From: Thermoplasmatales archaeon ex4484_36
Lineage (GTDB): Archaea > Thermoplasmatota > Penumbrarchaeia > Penumbrarchaeales > EX4484-36
Reading direction: 5' to 3'
NCBI GenBank assembly: GCA_002254765.1
Contig: NJDV01000030.1
Span: forward strand, 1-17,559
DNA length: 17,559 bases
Shown: positions 1 through 5,650 of the stretch, in pieces
Numbering within the stretch: position 1 is the first letter of the stretch
How the letters are laid out: each line of letters starts with the position of its first letter
The notes under the pieces: model-generated
Seen by the model: the letters and a program-made list of their open reading frames with translations, nothing else
What the model was told of the DNA's origin: nothing
Database searches by the model: none
Program-made: the position numbers and the translations under genes

Positions 1-224
1 GTGGCAAGAGGGATGCCCATGGCCTCAACAGTCACTATACGCTCCGTCCCCTGCGGCAGAAGCTGAGCGAAGGCCTCTGTCACAGACTCAAGAATACTGG
101 GGGTTATATACGGTACCCCATCCGTCAGCGGGTGAATGAAGTAGAGATAGTCTCCCTTCTTCATCGTGGGTACCCTCTTCATGCTCTCCCTAAGCAGCTC
201 TTTAGCCATTTCAACCTCTTTCAT
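1..224 (-). CDS. hpt: Hypoxanthine/guanine phosphoribosyltransferase, archaeal Hpt type (partial, C-terminus beyond window)
   Basis: This should transfer phosphoribosyl from PRPP to hypoxanthine (or guanine), giving IMP/GMP in the cytoplasm. About 74 N-terminal residues are visible. They include YFIHPLTDGVPYITPSIL and IVTVEAMGIPLAT, which match the start of archaeal Hpt proteins, where the conserved VTVEAMGIP-type segment begins the phosphoribosyltransferase fold. The PRPP-binding loop lies outside the window. I chose the ATG at 224-222 because GAGGTGATC, a strong Shine-Dalgarno, sits just upstream and overlaps the stop of the deaminase gene, 4 bases away. This is the third gene of a salvage operon whose first two products would yield hypoxanthine, its substrate. 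The family call rests on recognition; base specificity is inferred from context. Confidence 0.82.
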   Translation of the reverse strand, partial: MKEVEMAKELLRESMKRVPTMKKGDYLYFIHPLTDGVPYITPSILESVTEAFAQLLPQGTERIVTVEAMGIPLA

Positions 225-228
225 AAGA

Positions 229-1485
229 TCACCTCTCAATGAGGTCGTAAGACACCTCCCTTGTCCTCTCTATGACCTCCTCCTCAGAGGGAATCACACC
301 CTCCTCCATGAGAACCTCTCCTAGGCATATAACCGTGTCAAGCGAGGAGGGGCCAGCCGAGTAGACGATGTCGGAGATGCTATTGAACCCCGGGGTGAAT
401 GAAACATGGCGGCGCTTGAAGAGGAGGAGGTCCGCGTCGTAGCCCTCCTCCACTTTCCCAGCACGGAAGCCAAGAGCCTCAGCACCCCATTCCGTCGCCA
501 TTCTGAACACCACCTCAGCCGGAAGGTTCGTCGGGGAAGAGAGTCCTTTCGCCAGGAGGGCGGCAAACTTCATCTCCTGGAGCATGTTCAAGGAGTTGTT
601 GGAGGCGGCACCGTCCGTCCCCAAAGTCACTCTGACCCCCTTCTCCACCATCCTCTGGGCGGGCATGATGCCTTTAACAGAGAGCTTCATGTTGGAGGTG
701 GGGCAGTGAGACGGATAGACCCCGAGTTTCGAATACACATCTATCTCATCATCAGTAAGGTGAACCGAGTGGGCGGCAATTGTTCCCTTCCTCAGGATGC
801 CCACTTCCTGAAGGTATTTCACGGGGGAGACCCCGTGTTCCTTCAAGAAATCCTCCAGCTCCACCCGGGTCTCCAGAAGGTGAATGTGAATGGGGTATCC
901 TGTTTCATCTGCCTTCTCTCTTATATACTCAAAGCCTTCTCTGGAAACCGTATATACTGCGTGGGGTCCCAGAGATGGACGGACCCTCTCGGAGGGGAAG
1001 TCCTCAAGCGCCTTCAGGCCCTTCTCCACCTTCTTTATTTCATTCTCCCTCTTCTCCTCGTCGAAGAGGTCTATAAAGCCCTCTGAGATGAGCGCCCTCA
1101 CACCCTGATCTACAACGGCCCTAGCAACCTCTTTCACGTAAAAGTACATATCCGCAAATCCCACAACCCCTGAGCGGATCATCTCTAGGGCCGCAAGGCG
1201 GGTTCCCCAATAGACATCCTCTGGCTTGAGTTTTGCCTCCCGGGGCCATATTTTTTCGGTAAGCCAGCTCTGGAGATCCATATCATCTCCGTAACCCCTA
1301 AGAAGGGTCATCGCAGCGTGGGTATGCGTGTTATAAAAGGCGGGGGAGAGGATGAAATCCCCTCTGATAACCCTGTCCGCCTCCACCGACGGATTTCCCA
1401 CCTCGACTATCTTACCCTCCTCTATGTATACGCTCTTTTTTCCCCGTACCCCGACGATCTCAACATCCTTGATCAGAATGGACAT
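229..1485 (-). CDS. dadD: MTA/SAH/5'-deoxyadenosine deaminase (amidohydrolase superfamily)
   Basis: A metal-dependent deaminase that would convert 5'-methylthioadenosine, S-adenosylhomocysteine or 5'-deoxyadenosine to the inosine form. From the ATG at 1485 the product is 418 aa. Metal ligands are visible: HTH at about residues 54-56 (YNTHTHAAMTLLRG), HIHLLE, AHSVHL and the GTDGAASNN segment with the catalytic-site Asp. Length and motif order fit the MtaD/DadD family. An in-frame GTG-type start at 1515 would overlap the preceding gene. The ATG at 1485 is preferred because GAGGTGAGGA lies directly before it and overlaps the stop of the phosphorylase gene, only 10 bases upstream. Which of the three substrates dominates cannot be read from sequence. 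The phosphorylase and hpt neighbours favour a route MTA to MTI to hypoxanthine to IMP. Confidence 0.88.
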   Translation of the reverse strand: MSILIKDVEIVGVRGKKSVYIEEGKIVEVGNPSVEADRVIRGDFILSPAFYNTHTHAAMTLLRGYGDDMDLQSWLTEKIWPREAKLKPEDVYWGTRLAALEMIRSGVVGFADMYFYVKEVARAVVDQGVRALISEGFIDLFDEEKRENEIKKVEKGLKALEDFPSERVRPSLGPHAVYTVSREGFEYIREKADETGYPIHIHLLETRVELEDFLKEHGVSPVKYLQEVGILRKGTIAAHSVHLTDDEIDVYSKLGVYPSHCPTSNMKLSVKGIMPAQRMVEKGVRVTLGTDGAASNNSLNMLQEMKFAALLAKGLSSPTNLPAEVVFRMATEWGAEALGFRAGKVEEGYDADLLLFKRRHVSFTPGFNSISDIVYSAGPSSLDTVICLGEVLMEEGVIPSEEEVIERTREVSYDLIER

Positions 1486-1495
1486 ACTCCTCACC

Positions 1496-2221
1496 TCAGC
1501 TGTAGAATATCTCAAGAAGGGCCTCGAGAATGGCCTCTATGGACCTCCAGTTACGGGTTGCGGCCTCAAGAATGCTCTGGTAGTCCGGCTTCTCCCCCTC
1601 CACCCCATGGGCGTAATTGTCAACTGAGCAGAGAGATGCATATTTAAGTCCCATCTCAACGGCCACCGTGGCCTCGGATGCCATGGACATCCCGACCACG
1701 TGGCCCCACTCTTTCATCACCCTTATCTCCGCCTTGCTCTCAAGCCTCGGCCCAGTGCTCTGGACGTAAACCCCACCGTAGTACACATCAACACCAGTCC
1801 TCTCAGCAGCTTCCCTCAGATATTCCCTTAACTGCTCGTCAAGTTCCGGTGTTACATGGACTATCGTATCGTTGTATATGGTGGGGACAACAAACGGGGA
1901 GAAGAAATCCTCAGGTATGAGGACCCGAGGAGGCCTTATTTCAGTCCGGAGGCTCCCTGTGGAAGATATCCCCAGCACATGTGTTACACCAGCATCCTTC
2001 AGAGTGTGAAGGTTAGCTGGGTGGTTCACTCTGTGGGGGGGAATGTTGTGTTCCAGCCCATGCCTTATAATCACTGGCACCTCATATCCCTTTACATCAA
2101 GGGTCTGTACGGGGGAGGATGGGATTCCATAAGGGGTAGTTTCCGCCACCTCCAAAAGTTCCCCCTCACCCCCCAGCCTGTAAAGGTTCGTACCCCCTAT
2201 AATTCCAAGTTTTCTCTGCAT
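1496..2221 (-). CDS. MTA/MTI phosphorylase family protein, probably 5'-methylthioinosine phosphorylase
   Basis: Purine nucleoside phosphorylase superfamily, MTAP branch, 241 aa (usual length). It would cleave a methylthio- or deoxy-nucleoside with phosphate to a free purine and a ribose-1-phosphate analogue. Visible motifs are GIIGGTNLY at the N-terminus, the phosphate/ribose segments VIIRHGLEHNIPPHRVNH and GISSTGSL, and GMSMASEATVAVEMG near the C-terminus. Where adenine-specific MTAPs have a TDYDCW-like base-contact motif, this protein has SVDNYAHG, which suggests a 6-oxopurine substrate such as methylthioinosine. The adjacent deaminase supports this. The ATG at 2221 has no Shine-Dalgarno, and a T-rich TATA candidate lies about 30 bases upstream, so the message is probably near-leaderless. 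It is first in the three-gene operon. The base specificity is inferred. Confidence 0.85.
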   Translation of the reverse strand: MQRKLGIIGGTNLYRLGGEGELLEVAETTPYGIPSSPVQTLDVKGYEVPVIIRHGLEHNIPPHRVNHPANLHTLKDAGVTHVLGISSTGSLRTEIRPPRVLIPEDFFSPFVVPTIYNDTIVHVTPELDEQLREYLREAAERTGVDVYYGGVYVQSTGPRLESKAEIRVMKEWGHVVGMSMASEATVAVEMGLKYASLCSVDNYAHGVEGEKPDYQSILEAATRNWRSIEAILEALLEIFYS

Positions 2222-2245
2222 ATTTATACCAAGAATAAGAGGACA

Positions 2246-2255
2246 GATAAAAAAG
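2246..2255 (-). promoter_or_regulatory. TATA-box candidate for the purine-salvage operon
   Basis: The minus strand reads CTTTTTTATC about 30 bases upstream of the phosphorylase ATG. An archaeal start site about 25 bases downstream would give an almost leaderless message, consistent with the absence of a Shine-Dalgarno there. Confidence 0.4.
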
Positions 2256-2312
2256 CAACCTTTGACCCGTAACTTTTTGTCCGTAGATAGACCTCTCAGA
2301 AAACACCCGGGC

Positions 2313-2386
2313 CCTTCGGTTCGAACCCGGCCACGTTAATATCCGCTGACCACAGAATTATTAAAGGTGGGCCCGGCCGGGTTCGA
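2313..2386 (-). repeat. Distal copy of 74-bp direct repeat carrying a tRNA-Val 3' end fragment
   Basis: Identical to 2482-2555 except at one position (2355 G versus A), offset 169 bases. Its right end (2368-2386) equals the last 19 bases of tRNA-Val, covering the 3' acceptor strand and part of the T-arm, and the match breaks inside the T-loop. It resembles the tRNA-3'-end duplication left by an integrated element, or a segmental duplication. No integrase gene is present. Confidence 0.9.
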
Positions 2387-2389
2387 CAC

Positions 2390-2431
2390 GGTGAAAACTC
2401 CTCATTTCATCCTCTTTAGACCGTTTTCACC
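2390..2431. repeat. 9-bp inverted repeat, 24-base loop (first of a pair)
   Basis: GGTGAAAAC (2390-2398) is the reverse complement of GTTTTCACC (2423-2431). It lies in the insert between the two 74-bp repeats. The same 9-24-9 geometry recurs five bases to the right. Confidence 0.75.
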
Positions 2432-2436
2432 TTGCC

Positions 2437-2478
2437 TCCGCACTTCCTTCGTTAATTCCTTTTCTCTGCAAGTGCGGA
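2437..2478. repeat. 9-bp inverted repeat, 24-base loop (second of a pair)
   Basis: TCCGCACTT (2437-2445) pairs with AAGTGCGGA (2470-2478). Different stem sequence from the first hairpin but the same stem and loop lengths, suggesting a designed RNA or DNA fold rather than a repeated unit. Confidence 0.75.
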
Positions 2479-2481
2479 AGA

Positions 2482-2555
2482 CCTTCGGTTCGAACCCGGC
2501 CACGTTAATATCCGCTGACCACAAAATTATTAAAGGTGGGCCCGGCCGGGTTCGA
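2482..2555 (-). repeat. tRNA-proximal copy of 74-bp direct repeat
   Basis: This copy includes the genuine 3' end of tRNA-Val plus 55 bases of 3' flank. It contains a 16-bp perfect inverted repeat with the tRNA T-arm that extends to 2559: 2486-2501 reads CGGTTCGAACCCGGCC, and 2544-2559 is its exact reverse complement, with 42 bases between. The distal copy keeps the left arm and 12 bases of the right arm. Confidence 0.9.
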
Positions 2556-2610
2556 ACCGGCGACCTCCGCCGTGTGAGGGCGACGTCATAACCAGCTAGA
2601 CCACGGGCCC
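2537..2610 (-). tRNA. tRNA-Val (anticodon CAC)
   Basis: A cloverleaf on the minus strand. The 7-bp acceptor stem GGGCCCG/CGGGCCC is fully paired, the D-arm contains AGCTGGTTATGAC, the anticodon loop is CTCACAC (anticodon CAC, valine GUG codon), and the T-arm is GCCGG-TTCGAAC-CCGGC. The discriminator is A and the 3' CCA is not fully encoded. It is 74 bases with no intron. A TATA candidate lies about 31 bases upstream. The 3' end is duplicated downstream in the 74-bp repeat, as at an integration site. Confidence 0.95.
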
Positions 2611-2636
2611 ACGGAGGTGGCTTATATTTTTGTTTT

Positions 2637-2644
2637 TAATAAAG
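2637..2644 (-). promoter_or_regulatory. TATA-box candidate for tRNA-Val
   Basis: The minus strand reads CTTTATTA, centred about 31 bases upstream of the mature tRNA 5' end, which is the usual archaeal box-A distance. It lies just after the stop of the nac-like gene. Confidence 0.5.
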
Positions 2645-2650
2645 CTTTCT

Positions 2651-2827
2651 TTACCCCTCTTCCATGATCTTCAAGATGGCCTCCGCCGGGCTCCCGGAGG
2701 TTGCCTTCAGGGCCTCAATAGCTCTCTCCCTGCTCACCCCGGTCTGATCCATAACAAGCTGGATGTCCTCTTTCATGAGCATTTTAAGCTGCCGGGGGTT
2801 CAGTCCCCTTCCCATTCCAGGTATCAT
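2651..2827 (-). CDS. NAC-like protein lacking the NAC domain (N-terminal tail plus UBA domain only)
   Basis: The archaeal nascent-polypeptide-associated complex protein binds ribosomes and emerging chains. Normal archaeal NAC is about 110 aa: a short N-terminal tail (FPGMG..NPRQMKKMMK), a beta-barrel NAC domain, then a C-terminal UBA domain. Here a 58-aa product starts MIPGMGRGLNPRQLKMLMK and continues directly, in frame, into EDIQLVMDQTGVSRERAIEA and the rest of the UBA domain. The roughly 50 residues of the beta-barrel are missing. The ATG at 2827 has AAAGGGG seven bases upstream, and the gene follows the GNAT-like gene by 12 bases, so they are probably co-transcribed. Either this is a real UBA-only paralogue or the DNA has an internal deletion. 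Other genes nearby show similar losses. Confidence 0.72.
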   Translation of the reverse strand: MIPGMGRGLNPRQLKMLMKEDIQLVMDQTGVSRERAIEALKATSGSPAEAILKIMEEG

Positions 2828-2839
2828 AAAAATGCCCCT

Positions 2840-3268
2840 TTAAAGCTCTCGTGTCAGGAGCCAAGACTGATAACCAGTCATGTTTCCTGTGGAGTCCACA
2901 TTAAATTTCATTCCTCTGAAGAGATTTAACTTGGCATGGGTTTTGTTGTCAACATCGTAGATCTCAGCTATGATTTTTTTCTTCCCCTGATCCTTCATTT
3001 TCTTTATGAAGTAATTGAGGAAGAACTTGGAGTAAGTAGAATCCTCCCAATTCTCCATACTTATAGACTGTATTCTTACGGTATCCCCAGTGATCTCATA
3101 CTCTATGGTGCCAACCCTGGTGTCCTCATCCTCCTCACTACCCTCTCTATACATTGTTATCTCTCTCACCTCACCCTCTGGAGTACTGTGAACATAGACG
3201 TTCTCAAAGAATACTTTTTCGCTTTTGAAGAGCCCCTTCTTTATCCTCGCAACCTCCAGCTCTGCCAT
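2840..3268 (-). CDS. Hypothetical protein, possibly GNAT-acetyltransferase-like
   Basis: 142 aa; I do not recognise the family with confidence. The layout is an N-terminal segment of beta-prone and charged sequence, then a central acidic patch (EGSEEDEDTR), then IEYEITGDTVRIQSISM followed by an amphipathic helix (YSKFFLNYFIKKMKDQG), KKIIAEIYDVDN and NLFRGMKF. That strand-helix-strand order with a late FRGMKF loosely resembles the C-terminal half of GNAT proteins (accessory-group helix, then NxxGMKF-like motif). No clear acetyl-CoA pyrophosphate loop is visible. The ATG at 3268 is chosen because AGGTGA lies just upstream; a GTG at 3277 is possible. It has its own TATA candidate (3314-3321) and lies just upstream of the nac-like gene in the same direction. 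Confidence 0.65.
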   Translation of the reverse strand: MAELEVARIKKGLFKSEKVFFENVYVHSTPEGEVREITMYREGSEEDEDTRVGTIEYEITGDTVRIQSISMENWEDSTYSKFFLNYFIKKMKDQGKKKIIAEIYDVDNKTHAKLNLFRGMKFNVDSTGNMTGYQSWLLTREL

Positions 3269-3313
3269 GCCTGTCACCTGTTACCTAGCAGTTCACACTA
3301 AATTGGGAGTCCA

Positions 3314-3321
3314 TACATAAA
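3314..3321 (-). promoter_or_regulatory. TATA-box candidate upstream of the GNAT-like gene
   Basis: The minus strand reads TTTATGTA about 50 bases upstream of the ATG, which would give a leader of some 20 bases carrying the Shine-Dalgarno. Confidence 0.35.
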
Positions 3322-3385
3322 GTTTTCTGGCGGAAGGTGTCCCCTACAGCTTTATGCCAAGATAGAGAAGAGGATTTCATAGAAA

Positions 3386-3395
3386 GATTTAAATC
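3386..3395 (+). promoter_or_regulatory. TATA-box candidate for the small cysteine protein
   Basis: GATTTAAATC about 35-40 bases upstream of the ATG at 3429. Together with the divergent TATA at 3314-3321 it makes 3269-3428 a two-way promoter region. Confidence 0.4.
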
Positions 3396-3428
3396 TTCGT
3401 TTATCATAGGATTTTCTCCCGGGATGGG

Positions 3429-3770
3429 ATGCACATGAGTGAGCTATGTCCATTTTCGGAAGGTGTTTCGAGCCCAGAGATCGTGATCACTGAGGAGGAG
3501 TCCTTCCGCATTCGGCTTATGGGTTACTACGATGTTTCGTTCATGCGGAAAGACCGGAGAGGAAAAAAGACTCTCATCTTCCTGCACGGCCACTGTGTCT
3601 TTGAAAAAGCGGGGATGTGCACCATCTCTGCGATCAAGCCCGCTGCATGCAGAAGCGCAGAGAGTGGTTTAACCAGAGGCCTGGGAGAGATTCCAGAGGT
3701 GAAAACGCATCTATCTGCAGATGTACCCTCCCTCGGAGAACCTATACCACATCTGATGAAGAACCGCTGA
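3429..3770 (+). CDS. Small cysteine protein resembling YkgJ-type Fe/Zn-binding family, degenerate
   Basis: 113 aa. The middle resembles the YkgJ / zinc-iron-chelating family: VITEEESFRI, then HGHCVFEKAGMCTI and IKPAACR, matching the usual C-x-F...C-x-I...RP-x-x-CR pattern (Cys 56, 64, 74). The family's defining N-terminal CxxCGxCC cluster is absent: where it should lie the protein reads CPFSEGVSS. The DNA there (TTTTCGGAAGGTGTTTCGAGC) is close to what CGKCC codons would give with a few bases lost. After residue 75 the C-terminus matches nothing I know, and another frame may be the true one. It ends 11 bases before the stop of the convergent gene as read. It is probably a damaged copy or carries sequence errors; a divergent small protein is also possible. 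Confidence 0.45.
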   Translation: MHMSELCPFSEGVSSPEIVITEEESFRIRLMGYYDVSFMRKDRRGKKTLIFLHGHCVFEKAGMCTISAIKPAACRSAESGLTRGLGEIPEVKTHLSADVPSLGEPIPHLMKNR

Positions 3771-3781
3771 CGTCCCCCACC

Positions 3782-4888
3782 TCAAACTCTCCCCGTATCC
3801 TGTAGAGCATAAATATAGACGCAAGCCCCAAAAGAACACCCAGGGAACAGATGAATACGGAGGGTGTGGGAGAGAACATAAGGAGAAGTAATGATAAAAG
3901 AGCGGTGCGCACCTATTAAGATGTAAAATATTGCTATTGCCACAGCCACACTCATTGATGCAGACCTCTCCTCCACTGGGCTGAAAGTGAGGTTTATCCC
4001 AAGGGTATGAGGGGTGGAGATGTTCGTATAGAGTGTGCTTCCGGAGTAGGGACTGCCCACTGTGAGGTTATAGAGACCCTCCATGACGGTTATCGTCAGA
4101 GAGTCTGTAATGTTGAATACTCCCTCAAAGGACCAGCCGGTGCAAATATCGGTCAGGTTTATAGCTATCCATTCAGGTGTTCTCTCCCCAGAGGCGATAA
4201 TGGAGAGCGTCGATAAGGACCTCAGGTCCTTCCGTCCGCTTTCTTCCTCAAAGTCGAGCCTCAGCACCTTTCCCTCCGGGGGCAGATAGAAGGTGTAGGT
4301 GCGGGTGACGTTGTCACCTGAGAGGCCAAGAAGGTATGTGCCAGGGGTGAGGCCCGCAAGGGTAAGGTTGTTTTCAAGGGCTCCTCCCCCAACTGCGGTA
4401 CCCGCAGGAGTGGAAAGAGTATATGATAGGTCCCTGAGGTCCCAAGAATAGTTTATCATAATCGTTAGATTTGCCGTGGAGATCATGGTCTCATTGACAT
4501 CAAATTCCCTTCTCAATGCTATTTCTCCCAGCTCGTTCAAACCCTCCCACTTCCCAACCATAGACTCCGGAAAGACAGAGATGGGTATGGAGACCCTCTC
4601 AAAACCGAGTTTCCAGAAGCTGATAGTATAAATGCCTGTCCCAACGTTCTTCAAGGTGAAATTGCCCTCCTTGCCGCTCCATGTATGGACACCCCCCTTC
4701 TCAATCCAGACGTAAGCACCCTCAAGGGGGTGGTCTTCATAATCCACCACAGTACCTTTCACATCACCTTCCCCCTTCCCCGCCTGTAGGGTTTTTACAG
4801 CGCTTATAAGAGAGACACCAGTAATAACCGAATTGATGGAAAGTATGGAGGCCACCGTGATAACAAGCCATCCGTATAAGCTCTTCAA
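3782..4888 (-). CDS. Membrane-anchored carboxypeptidase-regulatory-like domain protein, C-terminus frameshifted
   Basis: 368 aa as read. An N-terminal signal-anchor (about residues 5-32) is followed by a carboxypeptidase-regulatory-like beta-sandwich (GTVVDYEDHPLEGAYVWIE ... GIYTISFWKLGFE, about 43-101), then a second beta-rich region with TPAGTAVGG and LTPGTYLLGLSG, and many N-glycosylation-type NxT/S sites, so it probably sits outside the cell. The last 50 or so residues are out of character. From about 3902-3915 another frame gives ALLSLLLLMFS, ICSLGVLLGLASIFMLY and a charged tail ending at 3742, a convincing pair of membrane helices. I infer an indel there; the intended product probably ends at 3742. 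The start is TTG with GGAGGAGAT upstream, overlapping the TraB-family stop (TTGA), so translation is coupled. Function unknown. Confidence 0.7.
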   Translation of the reverse strand: MKSLYGWLVITVASILSINSVITGVSLISAVKTLQAGKGEGDVKGTVVDYEDHPLEGAYVWIEKGGVHTWSGKEGNFTLKNVGTGIYTISFWKLGFERVSIPISVFPESMVGKWEGLNELGEIALRREFDVNETMISTANLTIMINYSWDLRDLSYTLSTPAGTAVGGGALENNLTLAGLTPGTYLLGLSGDNVTRTYTFYLPPEGKVLRLDFEEESGRKDLRSLSTLSIIASGERTPEWIAINLTDICTGWSFEGVFNITDSLTITVMEGLYNLTVGSPYSGSTLYTNISTPHTLGINLTFSPVEERSASMSVAVAIAIFYILIGAHRSFIITSPYVLSHTLRIHLFPGCSFGACVYIYALQDTGRV

Positions 4889-5631
4889 TATATCTCCTCC
4901 CAGGGGTTCTCCTTCACCACAAATTGAATCTTTACTCCTTCCACCCGCTCTGCCACCCCATTTCCGCCCATTTTCAAAATATCTTCCATCCCCCTATTTA
5001 TAAGTTCCTTCAGATGCACAACCTTCAACTCGGTTCCCTGGAGCCTTCTCTGAAGCCCCTCTAAGTGCCCCTCACCCACAACAGCTACCACGTTACTGAA
5101 TCTTCCCAGCACCCAAGAGAGCCTTCTTGCCATGTAGTCCTCTCTGCTGTCAAGAAGAATCTTTTTCAGCTCAGGGTAGTGTTTTTCAAACTCCTGTGAA
5201 AGTTTCTGAGGGTCCTCCATAACCTCATCTGTGGCTTTTTTAAGAAGGCTTCTAGGGAGAAGGGAGGCCGCGAAAGCGGAGAGAACAAGTTTAACCCTCT
5301 CTCCCAAAGGGAGCTCTCTAAGGGCCGAGGGAAGTTCTTTCTGAACCGGCACGTCTATGAAAAAGTAGGGTATTTTCAGCTCCTTCGCAGCCTCAATAGC
5401 GCCTAGCATCTCCTCACCAACTTCAGCACCATATACCTCAGAGGCCCTGTCGTACATCCTGGAGAGGAGGCTAAACGGAAAGGGACTCCCCCCCCGCTCT
5501 TTCTCAAGAAGCATTTTGTATCTGAGCTGATCTAGCTCAACACATACTGCCTCCGGCTCGAGAACTTTGATTAGCTCTCGCACCTTCTCCCGCAGTGGGA
5601 ATACATGACCCACGCCAATGAGATAAAGCAT
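4885..5631 (-). CDS. TraB-family protein (TraB/PrgY/GumN fold)
   Basis: 248 aa. Family marks are YLIGVGHV at the N-terminus, AVCVELDQLRY, FFIDVP, SREDYMARRL and AVVGEGHLEGL. These correspond to the conserved GxxH, VELD, Arg-containing and GxGH motifs of the TraB/PrgY family, which some authors place with Tiki/ChaN-like putative metalloproteases. Many archaeal homologues have extra C-terminal membrane helices; this one ends without any, while the coupled downstream gene supplies anchors. The ATG at 5631 has GGAGAGG just upstream; a TTG at 5646 is less likely. It follows dnaJ by 19 bases and overlaps the next gene by 4, so it is probably in the chaperone transcription unit. The biochemical role in archaea is not established. 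Confidence 0.82.
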   Translation of the reverse strand: MLYLIGVGHVFPLREKVRELIKVLEPEAVCVELDQLRYKMLLEKERGGSPFPFSLLSRMYDRASEVYGAEVGEEMLGAIEAAKELKIPYFFIDVPVQKELPSALRELPLGERVKLVLSAFAASLLPRSLLKKATDEVMEDPQKLSQEFEKHYPELKKILLDSREDYMARRLSWVLGRFSNVVAVVGEGHLEGLQRRLQGTELKVVHLKELINRGMEDILKMGGNGVAERVEGVKIQFVVKENPWEEIY

Positions 5632-5650
5632 GACCTCTCCCCTCAACCCA

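Larger units (their letters stand above)
2222..2536. other. Intergenic region between the salvage operon and tRNA-Val
   Basis: About 315 bases without a convincing gene. It holds the salvage-operon promoter at its left end, then a 74-bp direct repeat (2313-2386 and 2482-2555, the second copy entering tRNA-Val), and a 95-bp stretch between them containing two small inverted repeats. No conserved protein is visible in any frame. Confidence 0.6.

Noticed and set aside
406..1086. Long plus-strand open frame opposite the deaminase gene
   Set aside because: The minus strand carries a full amidohydrolase with all metal motifs; the plus-strand translation has no family character.
2387..2481. CRISPR-like repeat-spacer array
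   Set aside because: The two hairpins have unrelated stem sequences, the 74-bp flanks occur only twice, and no cas gene is present.
2390..2535. H/ACA or C/D box guide RNA downstream of tRNA-Val
   Set aside because: No convincing RUGAUGA box C or ACA box at the right distance; hairpins are too short for archaeal H/ACA units.
2367..2591. Plus-strand open frame through the repeat and tRNA-Val
   Set aside because: It is a translation of the antisense of tRNA-Val and its duplicated end; no protein signal.
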